From Manis javanica (Eukaryota; Chordata; Mammalia; Pholidota; Manidae), in assembly GCF_040802235.1 (NCBI RefSeq), contig NC_133158.1:42908001-42972000 (forward strand): a stretch of DNA of 64,000 nt, read 5' to 3'. Positions within the stretch are counted from its first letter, which is position 1; the number at the start of each line of letters is the position of its first letter. Positions 15,557 through 30,600 of this stretch are shown piece by piece. The translations under genes were made by a program, and so were the position numbers. Below the pieces are notes generated by a model. That model saw only the letters and a program-made list of their open reading frames with translations. It was not told the DNA's origin and made no database searches.

Positions 15557-17796
15557 GTGAGTGTGTGTGTCTCTGGGGCTGTGCGTCCACTTGCCGGAAC
15601 AGTGGGGGGCAGGCTTGGTGGCCCTCTCCCTGCTGGAGCAGCACCCGTGCACCCCACTCCATGGTGGGGCTGCTCTGGGCCAGAAGGCCAGCGGGAGGCA
15701 GCTGGGGCTTCTCTGTCCTGCCCACAGGTCCTGTCCGCCGGGACACCTGAGGCCACCTCATCTCAGGCTTCCCTTTGTGCAGACAAAGCACTCTTATGGC
15801 ATAAAGTACATGCAGAAAGCACAGATCTGAAAGTGTCTGTTTAGAAAGGATTTTTTTTTAAGGTGATAGCTAATTTTTTTGTGAGTGTGATATAATACTC
15901 ATAACATAAATGTCATCAGTTTGTCCATTTAAGGTGTACAGTTCAGTGGTATTACGTGCATCCTCTGTGTTGCACAATCACCACCACTATCGAGTTGCAG
16001 AAAATTCTCACTGAGAAGGGACCCCCCCCATGCCTCCTGGTGGCTACTAATCTGCTTTTTCTCTCTATGGATTTGCCTGTTGTGGATGTTTCTGGCTTAT
16101 TCTTTCTTTGGGGCTTCTTAATGGTGACAAAATACACATAATGTAAAATTGACCACCTTAACTACTTTTAAGTGTGTGGTTCAGTTGTGTGGAGCATGTT
16201 CATGTTGCTGGGCAGCCGATGTTGAGTGGATTTGATGCAAAGCTGTGCCCCCAGGTCACACACCTGGCCGAGCCCTGTGGCATTTCTTCCCGCTTCCAGG
16301 CTACCGGTGTTCGATTCCTGTCCTCAGTGGTAATAAACTGACATACTGTAAAAATTGAGTAGACTTTATTTTTGTTGGAGAAATACTCTGTTTTCCTCTG
16401 TAGGCACATCTGGGCTACTCATGATATTTTGTGGTTTGACCAATAATACCTAAAAATGTAGAGCAGAGTCAGTGGGCGCCCCAGCTCTGGGAGTTCCATA
16501 TCTGGTAAGGTGCAGACTTGGAGTGGGTGTGTGGAAAAGGGGGGTTGCAAGGCTCAGAATGTCCTGGGAACTTTCTTGTCCTGATGGAAAGGATGGGCTA
16601 ATGTGTGTATGATTGTCTTTCTACCCATTTCCCTGTCTCTCTGCCTCCTCCTCCTCTTCCTCCCTGGAGATCCGCAGTCTGAACTCCTCTTAGTGTGGCA
16701 GGCATGATAGCTGTAGCACCTGGGCAGGTATCTGATAAAAATGTCAAGAACTGAGGCCACGTGCTTCATTGCTTGGATAATAGGGAAGTTCAAGGTGCAG
16801 GAGCAAAAGGCATTTAGCAACTTTTTCCATCCATTTTTGGCAGCAGAAAATCTTCCAGGTGCTTAGTGTAGTTTCTTCTTATTGAGAAGACCTGCTGGGA
16901 TTTGGAAGTCTGAGTTATCATGGAAATAATGTGTAGATCCCTAAAACAGCTGATTCACAAGATTTAACGGGAACATGAAACACGACATAGGGTAGTGTCT
17001 AGGCAGCTGTCGTTGACTTTGGGCCAGTTTCCCACACACCTGCCGATGAACACCTGCTGCCTCTCCAGAGTTCCCTTGTCGTGGGCGTGTCAGGAGCTGT
17101 GGTGGTGGTGGGTGGCTGTGGGGACGAGAGGCTCGGCGTCCAGCTGGATGGGCAGTGGGGTTTTAGCCTGAGCAGAGAAAAAAACCTGGCCCACTGAGGT
17201 TTCCGGTGGGCCCCTCGGTCAGTGACCAGGACAATGAGGATGAGTCTGTGCAAGCCTGGGGAGGGGTTGGAAGGAGGACAGATGGGGGGGCCCTGTGTCA
17301 GTCGCTTGGGAATGGACTTGAGAGGCCTGGCCGCCACCGCTGCAGCTGCCCCATGGCAGAGGCCACCCGGGCACCTGTGTTCTGGGGTAGGACTTGGCAC
17401 TGGAATTCAGGAAGGCATTTCTGTCCTTGTAGGGAGTTTGGGTCTGTGGGGGCCGGACCCTGTGCCTCCACTGTCCCAGGTGCTACCCCCTCTTGGTGGG
17501 CGGGCCTCTTGGGAACATGTCTCAACAGTTATTTTTCTCCTTGACTTCTGTTTTCCTTTCAATTCAATGCCCAGAAAGATCTGCTCTGTGATGCACGGAT
17601 TCCATTTTCTGCATCATAGGTGGTTTCCAGAGCCCAGAAAATCGGGAGCAGATGTGCAGGGAGGATAAGGAGTAAAGGCAGTGCCCAGGAGTGTGCGCTG
17701 AGAGTTCCCTCGCGCTCTCCGGCTCTGCGTGCAGGAGATAAGCAGCATGGCCGCCCGCTTGCACGCGGCCCTCACTCGTGTGCCTTCCCTTTGCAG
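15557..17796 (+). other. RIPK4: RIPK4 intron 4
   Basis: A 2.2-kb intron with a consensus GTGAGT donor. Antisense L1 3'-end sequence occupies about 15866-16260. A perfect p53-family decamer (GAACATGTCT, 17513-17522) is present but without a correctly spaced partner. The remainder is unassigned. Confidence 0.85.
15866..16260 (-). mobile_element. Two adjacent antisense L1 3'-end pieces
   Basis: The first (about 15866-16090) reads from ATAACATAAATGTCATC through TTTAAGGTGTACAGTTCAG to the CACAATCACCACCACTATC region. The second (about 16115-16260) starts again at the element's end with GACAAAATACACATAATGTA and repeats the TTTTAAGTGTGTGGTTCAG landmark. They are two copies in the same orientation, or one duplicated. 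Confidence 0.7.
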
Positions 17797-17955
17797 ACGA
17801 GAAGAACATCCTGCACATCATGGTGAAGGTGGTGAAGGGGCACCGCCCGGAGCTGCCGCCTGTCTGCAGAGCCCGGCCGCGCGCCTGCGGCAGCCTCGTA
17901 CACCTCATGCAGCGGTGCTGGCACGGGGACCCCAGAGAGCGGCCCACCTTCCAGG
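17797..17955 (+). CDS. RIPK4: RIPK4 exon 5: C-terminal end of the kinase domain
   Basis: 159 bases finishing an Asp codon, then [23 protein letters not shown] and on to RPTFQ, ending with one base of a Glu codon. The acceptor is CCCTTTGCAG and the donor is CCAGG|GTGAGT at 17956. The exon closes the kinase fold, with the alpha-G to alpha-I helices and the conserved [15 protein letters not shown] motif that typifies RIP/tyrosine-kinase-like kinases (Cys-Trp and the Arg of RPTF). The stretch [17 protein letters not shown] differs at several positions from human RACSHLIRLMQRC, as expected for orthologues. The exon is unusually rich in CpG for the window. Confidence 0.97.
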
Positions 17956-18799
17956 GTGAGTGCCCTGGACAGGCATCCCCACCTCGGGCTCCCCTGACGT
18001 CACTCCTGGTGTCACAGGGAGAGTTGGTAACCAGGATGGGGTTGGGGCGCAGGCCTGGGAGGGAAGACTGAGCAGAGACAGGTGCACCAAGGCGAGCCCT
18101 GCACGAACAGAAGGGCTGCAGCACCTCCCCGGGGCCACCCAGCACTCGGGCTGGGACAGGGCAGCTGGAACTCGGAGGTCGCCTCCCGGTGCCCCCTCGG
18201 GGCTCAGGCCCTGGGCTGAGCGTGCTGCTGAGGAGCCCTCACTTGGTGTTCCAGGCCCAGATACAGGTGTGTGTCTTAGAGACTGTCATGACCTGAGGCT
18301 TTCTTTGCATTCCCCTTGGGTTCTGGTCCCCAGGAGCGGAGGTCTGGTCAGGACAGTGACTCTGATGACACTGCTCATTGCATCTGAGATGTGCCGGGAG
18401 ACAGTGGGGCCTCACGCTGGGTGTAGGCCGCTTCGGCAGGTCGGGGCACGAGCGTGGTGGCCCTGGCAGGTGGGGCGCTCGCTGAGGGCGGTTTCTTTGG
18501 GAGCTGGGGCGCTGTGGCTGCCCCTTGGAGTCTGGCAGACCCTGTAGGTGGCTGTTGAGGGCAGGTGCAGGTCTGGCTCTTGTAGGGGCCCCAGGGCATG
18601 GGCTGTGGGCTCAGGGAGGGTGGAGCTGCCAGCAGCCGGCACATTGCAGTGCTGAATGAGTCCTGGGGGGCGTTGATGCTTTGTGGTGCTGCCTCTGTCC
18701 CTGCCTGAGGTCACACATTTTAAGTAGAGCGTATGTATGTGGAAGTCATTGTCTGAGTGATGTAGTGTTTTTGTTTTCTTTTTGTTTTCTCCACAAAAG
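17956..18799 (+). other. RIPK4: RIPK4 intron 5
   Basis: An 844-base GC-rich intron, GTGAGT to AAAAG. Its last 100 bases are T-rich, a strong polypyrimidine region. No repeat is recognised. Confidence 0.85.
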
Positions 18800-18906
18800 A
18801 AATTACTTCCGAAACCGAGGACCTGTGTGAAAAACCCGATGAAGAGGTGAAGGAGACGACGGCCCATGATGTAGATGTGAGGAGTCCGCCGCAGCCCAGG
18901 AGCCAG
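18800..18906 (+). CDS. RIPK4: RIPK4 exon 6: start of the intermediate segment
   Basis: 107 bases encoding [19 protein letters not shown] and then [17 protein letters not shown], in phase with exon 5 (one base carried over) and ending on a codon boundary. The acceptor is CCACAAAAG, less typical because four A residues precede the G, after a long T-rich tract at 18765-18790. The donor is CAG|GTGAGG at 18907. The segment is acidic and probably disordered, and links the kinase to the ankyrin part. There is one extra Thr (KETTAHD against human KETAHD as I recall it). Confidence 0.95.
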
Positions 18907-20210
18907 GTGAGGGGGGCCGCCTCAGGTGCAGTGTGTTGACCGCTGGGTGGAGTTCTCCAGCTCCAAGCCTGTGTCCTCTGCTACCCCCACACCCCCTGCT
19001 CCAGACATTGGCCCGACGTCTAAGCCCCTCCTGGGCCAGCCCTCCTGATGCTTGCCGCTGTAGCTCAGTAGCAGGAGGGCAGGTTGGCCCTGGATTCATT
19101 CCTGCCCGACTTCATCACATCCCCACCTCCTCCCTGTGGTTAAGAATGAGCAGAGTGGGCCCACACTTGACACTGATGAGCTGCTGGCCGGGTGCCCTCT
19201 GAACTAGGGCACCACTTGGGGGGCTCTGGTGGTCTGGACGTCTTTGCTCCCTGGCTTGGAGACCTGGCCACTTGCTGACTGCTCATCTCATAAGTGATTT
19301 GTTTTATGAGTGTTGTGCAGGTTATGTAAGATGGGATAAGAAATTCCAAATGCTAGGGCTCGCTCGGTGTGAAGGCAGTGAGACCATAGCAGGCTTGTAA
19401 AGCGAAGCCTGATAAACTGACTAGATAATGTGTTACCTGGTGTTGCACAATTCATCCCAGGCCAGCGGTGAGAGGCTGGGGTACGAGGCTGGGAGATAAG
19501 CGAATGTTTATGGCCTGCCCACTGCTGAACATAAAGGGGCGTGCAGGTCAGGTTGGGGAGAAGAGGTGCCAGGGCAGGCCACTGGGCCCCTGATAAGGGA
19601 AGAAAAGCACCCAACACGTGGGTGTGACTTGGGGCCCAGGTCACCAAGTCTGAGCAGATCAGTTTCCGAGGAGGCGAGGATTGGGGGACACGTGGGAGTG
19701 AACTGGGAAGGTCGTGAATGACCCTCAGATTCTAAGCGCTCGCCAGAAAGGTGCCTTTCTTGTAGCTGCCAGTGAGACCCTTTGAGAGGCTGTCAGGACA
19801 CATGTGGAAGCCGTGTTGTCCCTGCGGCTGGGCCCTGCCCATCACCTGGGTGCCACATGCAGGTCCCAGAGGAGGCTCAGAAACAGGTGTCAGGGTGCTA
19901 GCATCGTGGGGGTCCCAGCACAGCTCTGCCTGCTCTTTTTTTTTTTTAACAGTGCCAACCTGCTCTGGGCGGGCGCAGCCGGCACCCAGGTCTCAGCTAC
20001 TCTTGTTCTGCTTCCCATGTTTATCAGGTCACTCTTGCCTCACAGTGCCTTCTGCTGGTGGGCCCGGGCGGTGTCTGGGCTCCTGGGGCCGTGCATGCGG
20101 TAACAGGTCAAGTTCCCTGTGTGGCCTGCTGGGGACCCCCGTGGGCCCCCCTTCCTCGGCCCTCCTCGTGTGCCGCGGGTGGCCTAATCCACCTCCCTCT
20201 GGCTTTGCAG
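18907..20210 (+). other. RIPK4: RIPK4 intron 6
   Basis: A 1.3-kb GT-AG intron. No repeat is recognised apart from a short T-run near 19940. Confidence 0.85.
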
Positions 20211-20472
20211 GCCCCTGTGTCCACACCTCTGAAACGAGCCTCCGCCCCAACCTTTGATAACGACTACAGCCTCTCGGAGCTGTTGTCTCAGCTGGACTCG
20301 GGCATCTCGCAGACTCTCGAGGGCCCTGAAGAGTTCAGCCGCAGCTCCTCCGAGTCCAGGCTTCCGTCGACAGGCAGCGGCAAGCGGCTGTCGGGGGTGT
20401 CTTCAGTGGACTCTGCCTTCTCCTCCAGGGGATCTCTGTCCCTGTCCTTTGAGCGGGAGCCTTCCACGGGAG
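20211..20472 (+). CDS. RIPK4: RIPK4 exon 7: Ser-rich intermediate segment with two reported caspase-site aspartates
   Basis: 262 bases, 87 codons plus one base, from [19 protein letters not shown] to EREPSTG. The acceptor is GGCTTTGCAG and the donor is GGAG|GTACGT at 20473; reading into the intron meets a stop at 20478-20480. The segment is rich in Ser and probably disordered. Two sites line up with Asp340 and Asp378 of human RIPK4, reported caspase cleavage points that release the kinase from the ankyrin part: LSQLD|SG and SSVD|SAF. The DSGIS run resembles, but does not exactly match, a beta-TrCP DSGxxS degron. The first residues ([11 protein letters not shown] against human VVPARLKRAS) add one residue and are the most diverged part of the protein. 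Confidence 0.96.
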
Positions 20473-23445
<2,973 letters not shown>

Positions 23446-24772
23446 CCTGCTGCCTATGGAGACCGGGGCCCCACACAGGGTTCTCGTCCCATTGTGTTCT
23501 GCTGTGGGGATGAAACGATGCTGAGCTGGTCAGCATCGCTCGCCTTGTCAGTGGCCTGGCGGGCATTGACCAAGCAGGCCCCAAAGAGGCAGGTGGCTGC
23601 TGACTCTTGATCCGTGCTGGGCATCTGCTTATGTGTTACCCTCCGAGTGAAGTTGGTTATTAGAACGTGCTTGGCTGCCAGCCCACCTTTCCCTCCGTGC
23701 CTGGTGTCGGGTAATGTGTTGGAATCATTTCGCTGTGGTCCTTGCTCCTGCTGTGGGTGCCTCTCTCAGCACAAGGTGGACCCCGAGCTTCGGCGGGATT
23801 GGGTCCGCCCTGTCATGAGCCAAGCCACGTGTGACTGTGTGCAGCGCACCAGCCTGGAGCAGCCGGTGTGGGAGGAGGTGTGATTCTTACTCGTGGGCAG
23901 TGGCAGGCAAAGCAGCCTGTTTCAGAAAGTTGTAGTGGAATTCTTGTTTTATAGAATATCTTTGATAGATGAACACAATATCAGCTGTTGCTTTAAGCCT
24001 GTTAATGTTCATATCTTTGGAGAGGCTAGTCTGAGGAATGAGTATATAAAGTAATAGGGTTGGTTTTGGAAAACAGTTATCCTAGCAGCTCTTTCATGTC
24101 CAAATATGTTTGTCCTGCCAGCAGTCCTCATGGCAGCGACACACGTCTCCTGACTGCTGCATGATCTCGTTAATTTCTTTTTGCATAAAATATTTTGTGA
24201 GGTCTAGAGCCAAATGTGTGAAAGTCATTAAGGAATTCATACGTGATAACCTCAGCTGTGGGCTGAAACCAGGGTCGCCTAGCTGATGAACCCCCTTACC
24301 CCTGGTTTCTCCCAGCTCTGGGCTGCGGTAAGGTGTGTGTGTGTGCTGCTGTTTGGGCCTCAGGTGTTCTGACCCACTTTACAAACAGCTGTGCTGGGCA
24401 GGAGCCTTGGTGATTGAGGTGTGACCCCGAGGTGGCTCTCGGAGACAGCTGCACACTTGGGTATGAAAAACTTTATTTTGTAACCCAATTCCCTTGTTGT
24501 TGTGTGTCCCGTGTGGCACTCCCTGAGTGTGTTAGAGAATGCTGCAGGGCGTGAGCTTGCACATGCCCTGTAGCCCGGTGTATAATACAGAGATTGATAT
24601 TAATGTACCGTGTATGTTAATGTGAATCTGTGGGCAGGAAATACCCAGACTGCTTAGAACTGGCTATGTTTTAATATGCCTCGTGCTTTTACTATGTTAT
24701 GCTATTGTTGTATAGAATGTGTGGAGGATGGAAAGTTCTGTTTGATGTCAATAAAGCTAAGTACTCTTTTTT
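23446..24772 (+). other. RIPK4: RIPK4 3' untranslated region
   Basis: About 1.33 kb from the stop codon to the expected cleavage point some 17 bases after the AATAAA. It begins GC-rich and becomes AT-rich after about 23930, with several A/T-rich stretches (for example around 23940-24000 and 24590-24720) of the kind that host RNA-binding protein sites. I see no interspersed repeat in it. The absence of repeats compared with the flanking intergenic DNA agrees with a selected UTR. Confidence 0.85.
24750..24755 (+). terminator. RIPK4: RIPK4 polyadenylation signal AATAAA
   Basis: A canonical AATAAA lies in the context GATGTCAATAAAGCTAAG, followed 11-22 bases later by a T-run and a TTTTTTGCAT stretch that can act as the downstream U-rich element. 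It is the only AATAAA after the stop codon at a plausible distance, and antisense L1 sequence begins about 300 bases further on. Confidence 0.85.
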
Positions 24773-25059
24773 TTTTGCATCAGATTCCACTTTTTCTTAT
24801 AAAAACGAGCTCAAATCTAATTTCTGGAAACTAGAGCTGGGAGGCAGTTTTGTGGTGTGGAGATGCCTTCCAGACGGCAGCCCAGGGGTGCTGAATTAAC
24901 CTGTGACCTGGGGGGGATGAAGGGAGTGGAAGGGTGGCCCTGGGCTTCCTGCCTCAGCCCAGGCCTTTGCACATGTGTGAGCCAGCGGGGAGATGTCTTG
25001 GTGGAGGGAGCTCCCCACTCCAAAGTTTGTATGTCTTTCTCAGTGTAACTCTCATTGTT

Positions 25060-26335
25060 AAATTTACATTTTAAAATAATTTCAAATTACAGAAGTTCCA
25101 ACAATAGTGTAAAGAACTCTGGTGTACCTGTGATCTAGATTTCCCATTTGCTTATGTTTATCTTGTTAGCTTGGTCATTCTCTTTTCTTCCTCATCTACT
25201 GCATATCCACCCATCCAGCCATCCACCTGCCCACCCATCTACCCAGCTGTCCATCCATCCACCCACCCACCCATCCACCCATCTTCCCAGCCAGCCAGCC
25301 ATCTGCCTGGCTTTCCACCCATATGTCTGAGCGGTTTGCAGACAATGTGCCCCAGGCCCCTAAGTACTTCAGTGTGTAATTCCTAAAAGCAAGGACTTAA
25401 TCCTGTATAGCCCCAGTGTACCCATCGAAATCAGGAGGTCACTGTTAATATGATACTGCCACCTAATCCACAAGTCCTTTTCAAATTTTGTTGATTGTCT
25501 CAAAAATGTCCTTTATAAGAAAAACAGCCAACAGCAGCAAGAAGCAACTCGTCCGTGTCTGCTTCCGGCCCAGGACCTGCCATGTTCAATTGTCCTGACT
25601 TTTGGGCCCTCAGTCCTGTGCTCCTCAGCCTTGACTTCCATGACCTTGCTTTTCGTGAGCCAGTTATTTTGCAGCATGTCCTCAGTAGAGGTTTGTTTTA
25701 ATTCTCGGGATTTGATTTAGTATTCCTGACAGAAATACCACAGACGTGATACTGTGTATTAAGTATAGCTTTCCCTTCCCTCTTTTTAATTCTTTATTTC
25801 TATCCGTGTGCAGTCACAGGTTCCTATTTAATCAATGGGTTCTTCTCCATTATCAAGTATTTTGATGATCAAATTACCCTGTCTGGCCAGTTTGAGTGCC
25901 CTCCCACTGGCTCTTCTTTCCCTTTGATGGATGCCTGTCACTCTTGAGTACTTCCTTGCTTCCTGACACATGAGAGTCCCTGGCTCATCTTGCACTTGCA
26001 CACCCCAGCCTCAGAGGCAGCCATTTCTCCAAGGAAACCAGTTTCTTTTAGTGGAGAACGGTATTTAGAAACCAGCAACTGGGTGTTAGATGTGCTCATT
26101 GTTCCTGAGGTGTCGGTGGCTCAGCAGACAGATCTAGGGTTTGAGGGTGGGTGTGACTTACGTGTATCTACACTACACATATCTCCATCTCAAGAACCAT
26201 GATTTCACACCAGTGCCTTCAATTACTGTCCAACACCCCAGGGTTTATTCTAGTTCATTCATAGTGGTATCCGCTTCCTCTGATAGGTTGGTCCCCATCA
26301 TCCTCAGTGTGTGCACATTTTCTCAGTCCTTGTGT
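25060..26335 (-). mobile_element. Old L1 (L1M-type) fragment, antisense
   Basis: Landmarks of an old mammalian L1 3' region in reverse are CAATAGTGTAAAGAACTC near the start, the GTCCTTTTCAAATTTTG and ATCAAATTACCCTGTCTGG segments, and GTATTTAGAAACCAGCAACTGG with TAGATGTGCTCATTG towards the other end. No reading frame remains. A CCAT/CCAC simple repeat has expanded inside it. It starts 290 bases after the RIPK4 polyadenylation signal. Confidence 0.65.
25205..25325. repeat. (CCAT/CCAC)n-type simple repeat
   Basis: About 120 bases of imperfect tetranucleotide units CCAT, CCAC and CAGC lying within the antisense L1. Confidence 0.85.
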
Positions 26336-26379
26336 GTGTAAAAGATCTTCCTGCTCGCTCTGTGCCCTCACAGGCTGAG

Positions 26380-29300
26380 CCAGCCAGGCTCCTCCCAGCC
26401 TTGTGTGCAGCGGTGTGCCAGCTGAGTTTTTTGGCCCCACAGAATGACAATTCCTTTTAAGAGCCTTTTATGCCAGGAGTTGAGCTTTTGAACTTTTTCT
26501 TACTAAGACTTTGCCACTTGACCTTTCCCCTCTTGGTTCCACACATCATTTCCCTTCCTGTCCTGAGAGAGTGATCATCAAACATTATACTTTTCCTTCC
26601 TCACTCCCCAGAAAACAGGTAACTTTTCCTTTTTCCTCTGATCCCTGATCCATGTCTTTTCTTTCAGGAGCATCTAATGGTTTGAGGGCTGCCAAACTTT
26701 TCCCTTAGATATTCCATCTTAGGAAAAAACTGCCCTGCTGTTCCTGGGAGGAAACAGAAGTGAATCCTTAGCCTCGGATGCTGTGCTGTTGCTCTAGGGC
26801 TGAGGGCACCTTAGGACTCCCCAGTGAGTCCGTCCTGGGCCTTAGCCCTGAGCAGGATCAGAGAGGCGTGCCGGCTTTTCTTCGACAGCTCTGAGACACG
26901 GAGATGATTGATGCTGGAAGAGAAGTTCTCCCCGGCCGGAGCAGGCACAGGGCAACCCCCTTAGGCCCTGACACCCGGGTTCATAGGCTCCTGCTTACAG
27001 CAGCCTGGGGTGAGATCATTACCAGGGGGATGGGGCACCAAATATTCCCTTTTGCTGACCAGGTTGGGGACCACCTGGCAAGTAGTGAAACTAAGGACTC
27101 AGACTCGGCCTCTGATTCACACACCGCACAGCTGGGCAAGGAGAACGTGAGTCCCCTTAGCCTGTCTTAATGCCTGTCTCTCCTTGCCTGAAGCCAGAGT
27201 GTAGGCCACCTGACCACAAATGGCATGCCCCTCAGGTTCCACTGTTTCAAGACTCCGTTCTGCAAATCTTAGGAAAATCTGGGCCCCGGTGCAGGGTCTT
27301 TGTGAAGTCCTTGCTGGGCAGGGGTCCACAGCCAGTCAGCCTCCTGGCGCTCTCATCATGGACATGGCTGGTGGCACATGCACCTGTACACCTGAGGGCT
27401 TCCTCAGTAAACAACTAGATGACCACTGAACTCCACTAGCTGAGCTGATTAGCCAAGAGTTGCCACCTCCTTCCAGGTCACTGGAGCTGATTCCAGTTCT
27501 GCAGGGCCTTCCTTTGCTGGAGGCATTTCACTGTACTGAGCATTAGCTGTTCATTGCAAGAGTGGGTGTGGTGGACACTGTTATTACAGCCTCCTGTTGA
27601 CATGGCAGCAGAAGGGAGCAGGTGTTCGCAGAAGCTGACATTCATAGGAGAGAGAATCCTTGCCCCTAAGCCTGTACTTTGGTGGCCAAGTTCTTGAAAA
27701 TGTAGACTCCTGACCCTGGGCAAGTTCGCTTTCCATTCACCTTCCCTCCCTTGCCTTCCTATCTTCTCCCTCAGTGAAGGCCCAAACCACATGTGGAGTG
27801 AGGAAAAGGGGTCATCTCCAGTCACTGAGCTCTGTCTGGAAGAAGAGGCAAAGAACTATGGTCCCCACAGAATCATTGTCCCTCACAGAGCCAGGGTCCC
27901 TGCCAGGGAGAGTGGGGGTGCCCCAGCATTCCTAACTCAAGTGCGACCTAAGGGACAGCCCACCTAAATGAAGGGACAAAGCCACCAAATAATGGAGAAA
28001 GGCTTGTAGGAACAATCCCCTTGCTCAGGTGATTGCCTTTGCCAGCTTGGGAGGGAAAGAACATTCCAGAGCCTTCCAGGTAACTGCTGGGGCCACAGTG
28101 ATAAAAGGGTTAACAAAGCCTTTTTATAAGGTGCCTCCCTGGCCAATGGCAAGTGCTAAAACCTATATTGAAAATGTGCTGAAAGAAACAAGCTCAAATT
28201 TTAAAAAATATGTTGAGTGTTGGCTCAGGAAGAGAAAAACACGCGGCAGGAATAAGCAGGCTGCAGGACAGGAAATCCTCTGCTTCGCGTTTCACGTGTG
28301 GGAGGACACGCGGCTAAAAGAGTATGTGCATGGTTGTATGTGACTCTTCAGAAAGTCTCTCCAAAGTGCAGATGGCGCTGCCCCAGACAGTGGGGATCCT
28401 GGGTGCTGGGCGACCCCCACCTTTTATGTGACAAGTCTGGGTCAGATGCCACCACTTCAAGTTTCATCAAGCCTCGGTCCCTCTGTGGCAACCAAAAGGA
28501 ATGAGGTCTCCCTGCCATGTCCGCCTCCTCGTGTCACTGCCTGGACCGGCTGTGCCACCAGAAAAACGAGCCCTGGGTGGGGTGGCACCTGGCGGGGCCC
28601 TGGGTGGTGTTGGGGGAGAAAGCTGATCATAGGGTGGCAGCTGCCTCCTCTGTGGGCTGGGGCCCAGGCCCTCCTTGTGCTCTTCCTTGGGGCTCGTGGG
28701 GGGAGAGGCTGGGCACAGTGAAGCCCAGCCTATCACCCAGGGCCAGCCGGCTGCCTGGAGGGGAGCGCTCTCCAGTCCTGGCTGCCTCTTTGTTCCCCAG
28801 GGACACAGCCAGCCCCAGGGGCCCTACTCTGTGAGGACTGCCCTATGGGGCCCAGGAGGGCATATGGCATTGTGAGACCCTGTTTCTGCCATCAGGTGGT
28901 GACAGTTTCCGTGGGGAGAGCAGAGAGCAAATAGTGTCGGATGGTACCAAGCTGCCGAGGACGGTGTGGCCTGGCCATGTACCCCACCCCAGGGCTCTGT
29001 GAGCTCCAGACAGGAGGCGAGCCTCTAGAGGGCCCCCCGGGAGCTGGCCTGAGCTTGTCTTCCCAGGGCGGCGGGAAGGGGGGACTCAGCAGGAGGAAGT
29101 TAGGGCGAGTCTATGTACTCAGAAGTGACAGCAGTGTCAGCCCCAGCCCGCCAGCCCCTCCCCCCTCTGTAGCTCCTGGCGCCTCTAGCTCAGAGATTTG
29201 CCTGCAGCCCTGACTGTCCGAGGGTCCCCACCCGTCATGCTGCAGAGACACTCACCCTTTGAATGCCCCACCCCTGTGTCCAACACAGGGTGTCCAAACA
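26380..29300. other. Intergenic stretch with no recognised gene or repeat
   Basis: About 2.9 kb of moderately GC-rich sequence. Open frames here are short and overlap on both strands, without splice or homology support. Confidence 0.5.
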
Positions 29301-29319
29301 TCCGTTCCTAACTCCTGTC

Positions 29320-29655
29320 TGGAAGGCAAACAACAGGCCCACTGGACACAAAGACAAACCAACTCAACCAGCGGGGGAAAGTCCAGAGGAACCGAGTAAG
29401 GACCAGGAGGAAACTTTTACACATCTACAATTATTCCAGAGAGAAAAAGGAGATTTCAAAGAAATGTAAAGCAGAACAGGAGCGGGTGTGTGTGTGTAAA
29501 CATTGGGAGAACAGAAATTGAAAAATTTTAGTGGGATAAGAGAAATCAAACTCTTAAAAGAAGGGAAGAAGCTTAAAATAATTCCAGGGGGTCCAACATC
29601 ACAGTGATAGGAGTCCCAGAAACAGAGAAAGAAGGGCCCCCCCAGACTGAAGGAT
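29320..29655 (+). mobile_element. HAL1 (half-L1) fragment, sense
   Basis: The part reading CCAGGGGGTCCAACATCACAG and GATAGGAGTCCCAGAAACAG, followed by AGAGAAAGAAGGGCC, corresponds to the internal HAL1 segment as I remember it, with A-rich coding-like sequence before it. It is old and frame-broken. Confidence 0.55.
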
Positions 29656-30059
29656 GCACATCTCAGCCAGAGTAGGTCCCCGGGTGCGTGGAGTGATGAC
29701 TGGCAGGGCAGCTGTCCAAGGAGCAGCCGGGCCAGCCCCAGCCCACCAGCAACCTGAAAGCCTCCAGAGGTCTTAGGGGACTCTAATCAGGTGGCATCCA
29801 ACCTCTAGACAACAACAGGCAGGTAAGTAGGAGACAAGGAACACACCTTCTTCATTCAGAAGGTGATTTTCAGTCTAGAACCTTCAAATTTTCTCATTTC
29901 TCATTTTCAACATTTCTCAACTTCCTGTTCATCTTTTCGTCTTTCTATCTCCCTGTGCTACATTGTGCACAGCTGACCCCTAAGCAGGGGGTGTTCTTTC
30001 CAGTTGCTGAGTGGAGCTGGTGTTGGGACGATGAGGCTGCATCTCATATGTAGCCAAAC

Positions 30060-30600
30060 TATCCCTTGAGATCTTTATTTCACTCATTGTATTTTCCATT
30101 TTTGGAAGTCCTGCTTTATTCCTTCCCAAGCTGCCTGGTTTTCAGTAGTGTCTTACGTTCAACCCCTTATTTTCCGTCTGTAATAATTTTAAATATGTTT
30201 GTTTCAAGCCATTATCTCCTGAGGTTCTTAGGACTCCCATTTCTCTGTTTACTGGGTCTGCTGGTGGGTCGTGTCCTTGCATTTTATGGTTTGGGATTGT
30301 GAGCTCATTTTCGTCAGGGCTCTACCTGTGGGAATCTTTTGTGCCTGGGCTGAGGATCCGTCCTTACTGAGAGAGTTTGTGTTGGTATGACTGGCCGTTG
30401 TATTGCCAGCCTGTCGTCACTTTTATGCCAGTTTCAGGGCTCTGAAGGGGACAGGCCCGTCACTACAAGGGGGATTTTTTTCTCACCCATGGCTTAGGCT
30501 GAGATAGACATGCTCTCAGGTCTTCTCCCTTTGCTGGGAGGTGGCTACATTCCCTTGTGGGGGCCCTTCAAGGGTATCACTTATATAGCCAACCTGCCTT
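30060..30600 (-). mobile_element. Possible old L1 fragment, antisense
   Basis: T-rich sequence with GGTTTGGGATTGTGAGCTCA, GGGCTCTACCTGTGGGAATC and TGCCTGGGCTGAGGATCC resembles the reverse of an old L1 3' untranslated region. The family assignment is from memory and uncertain. Confidence 0.45.
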
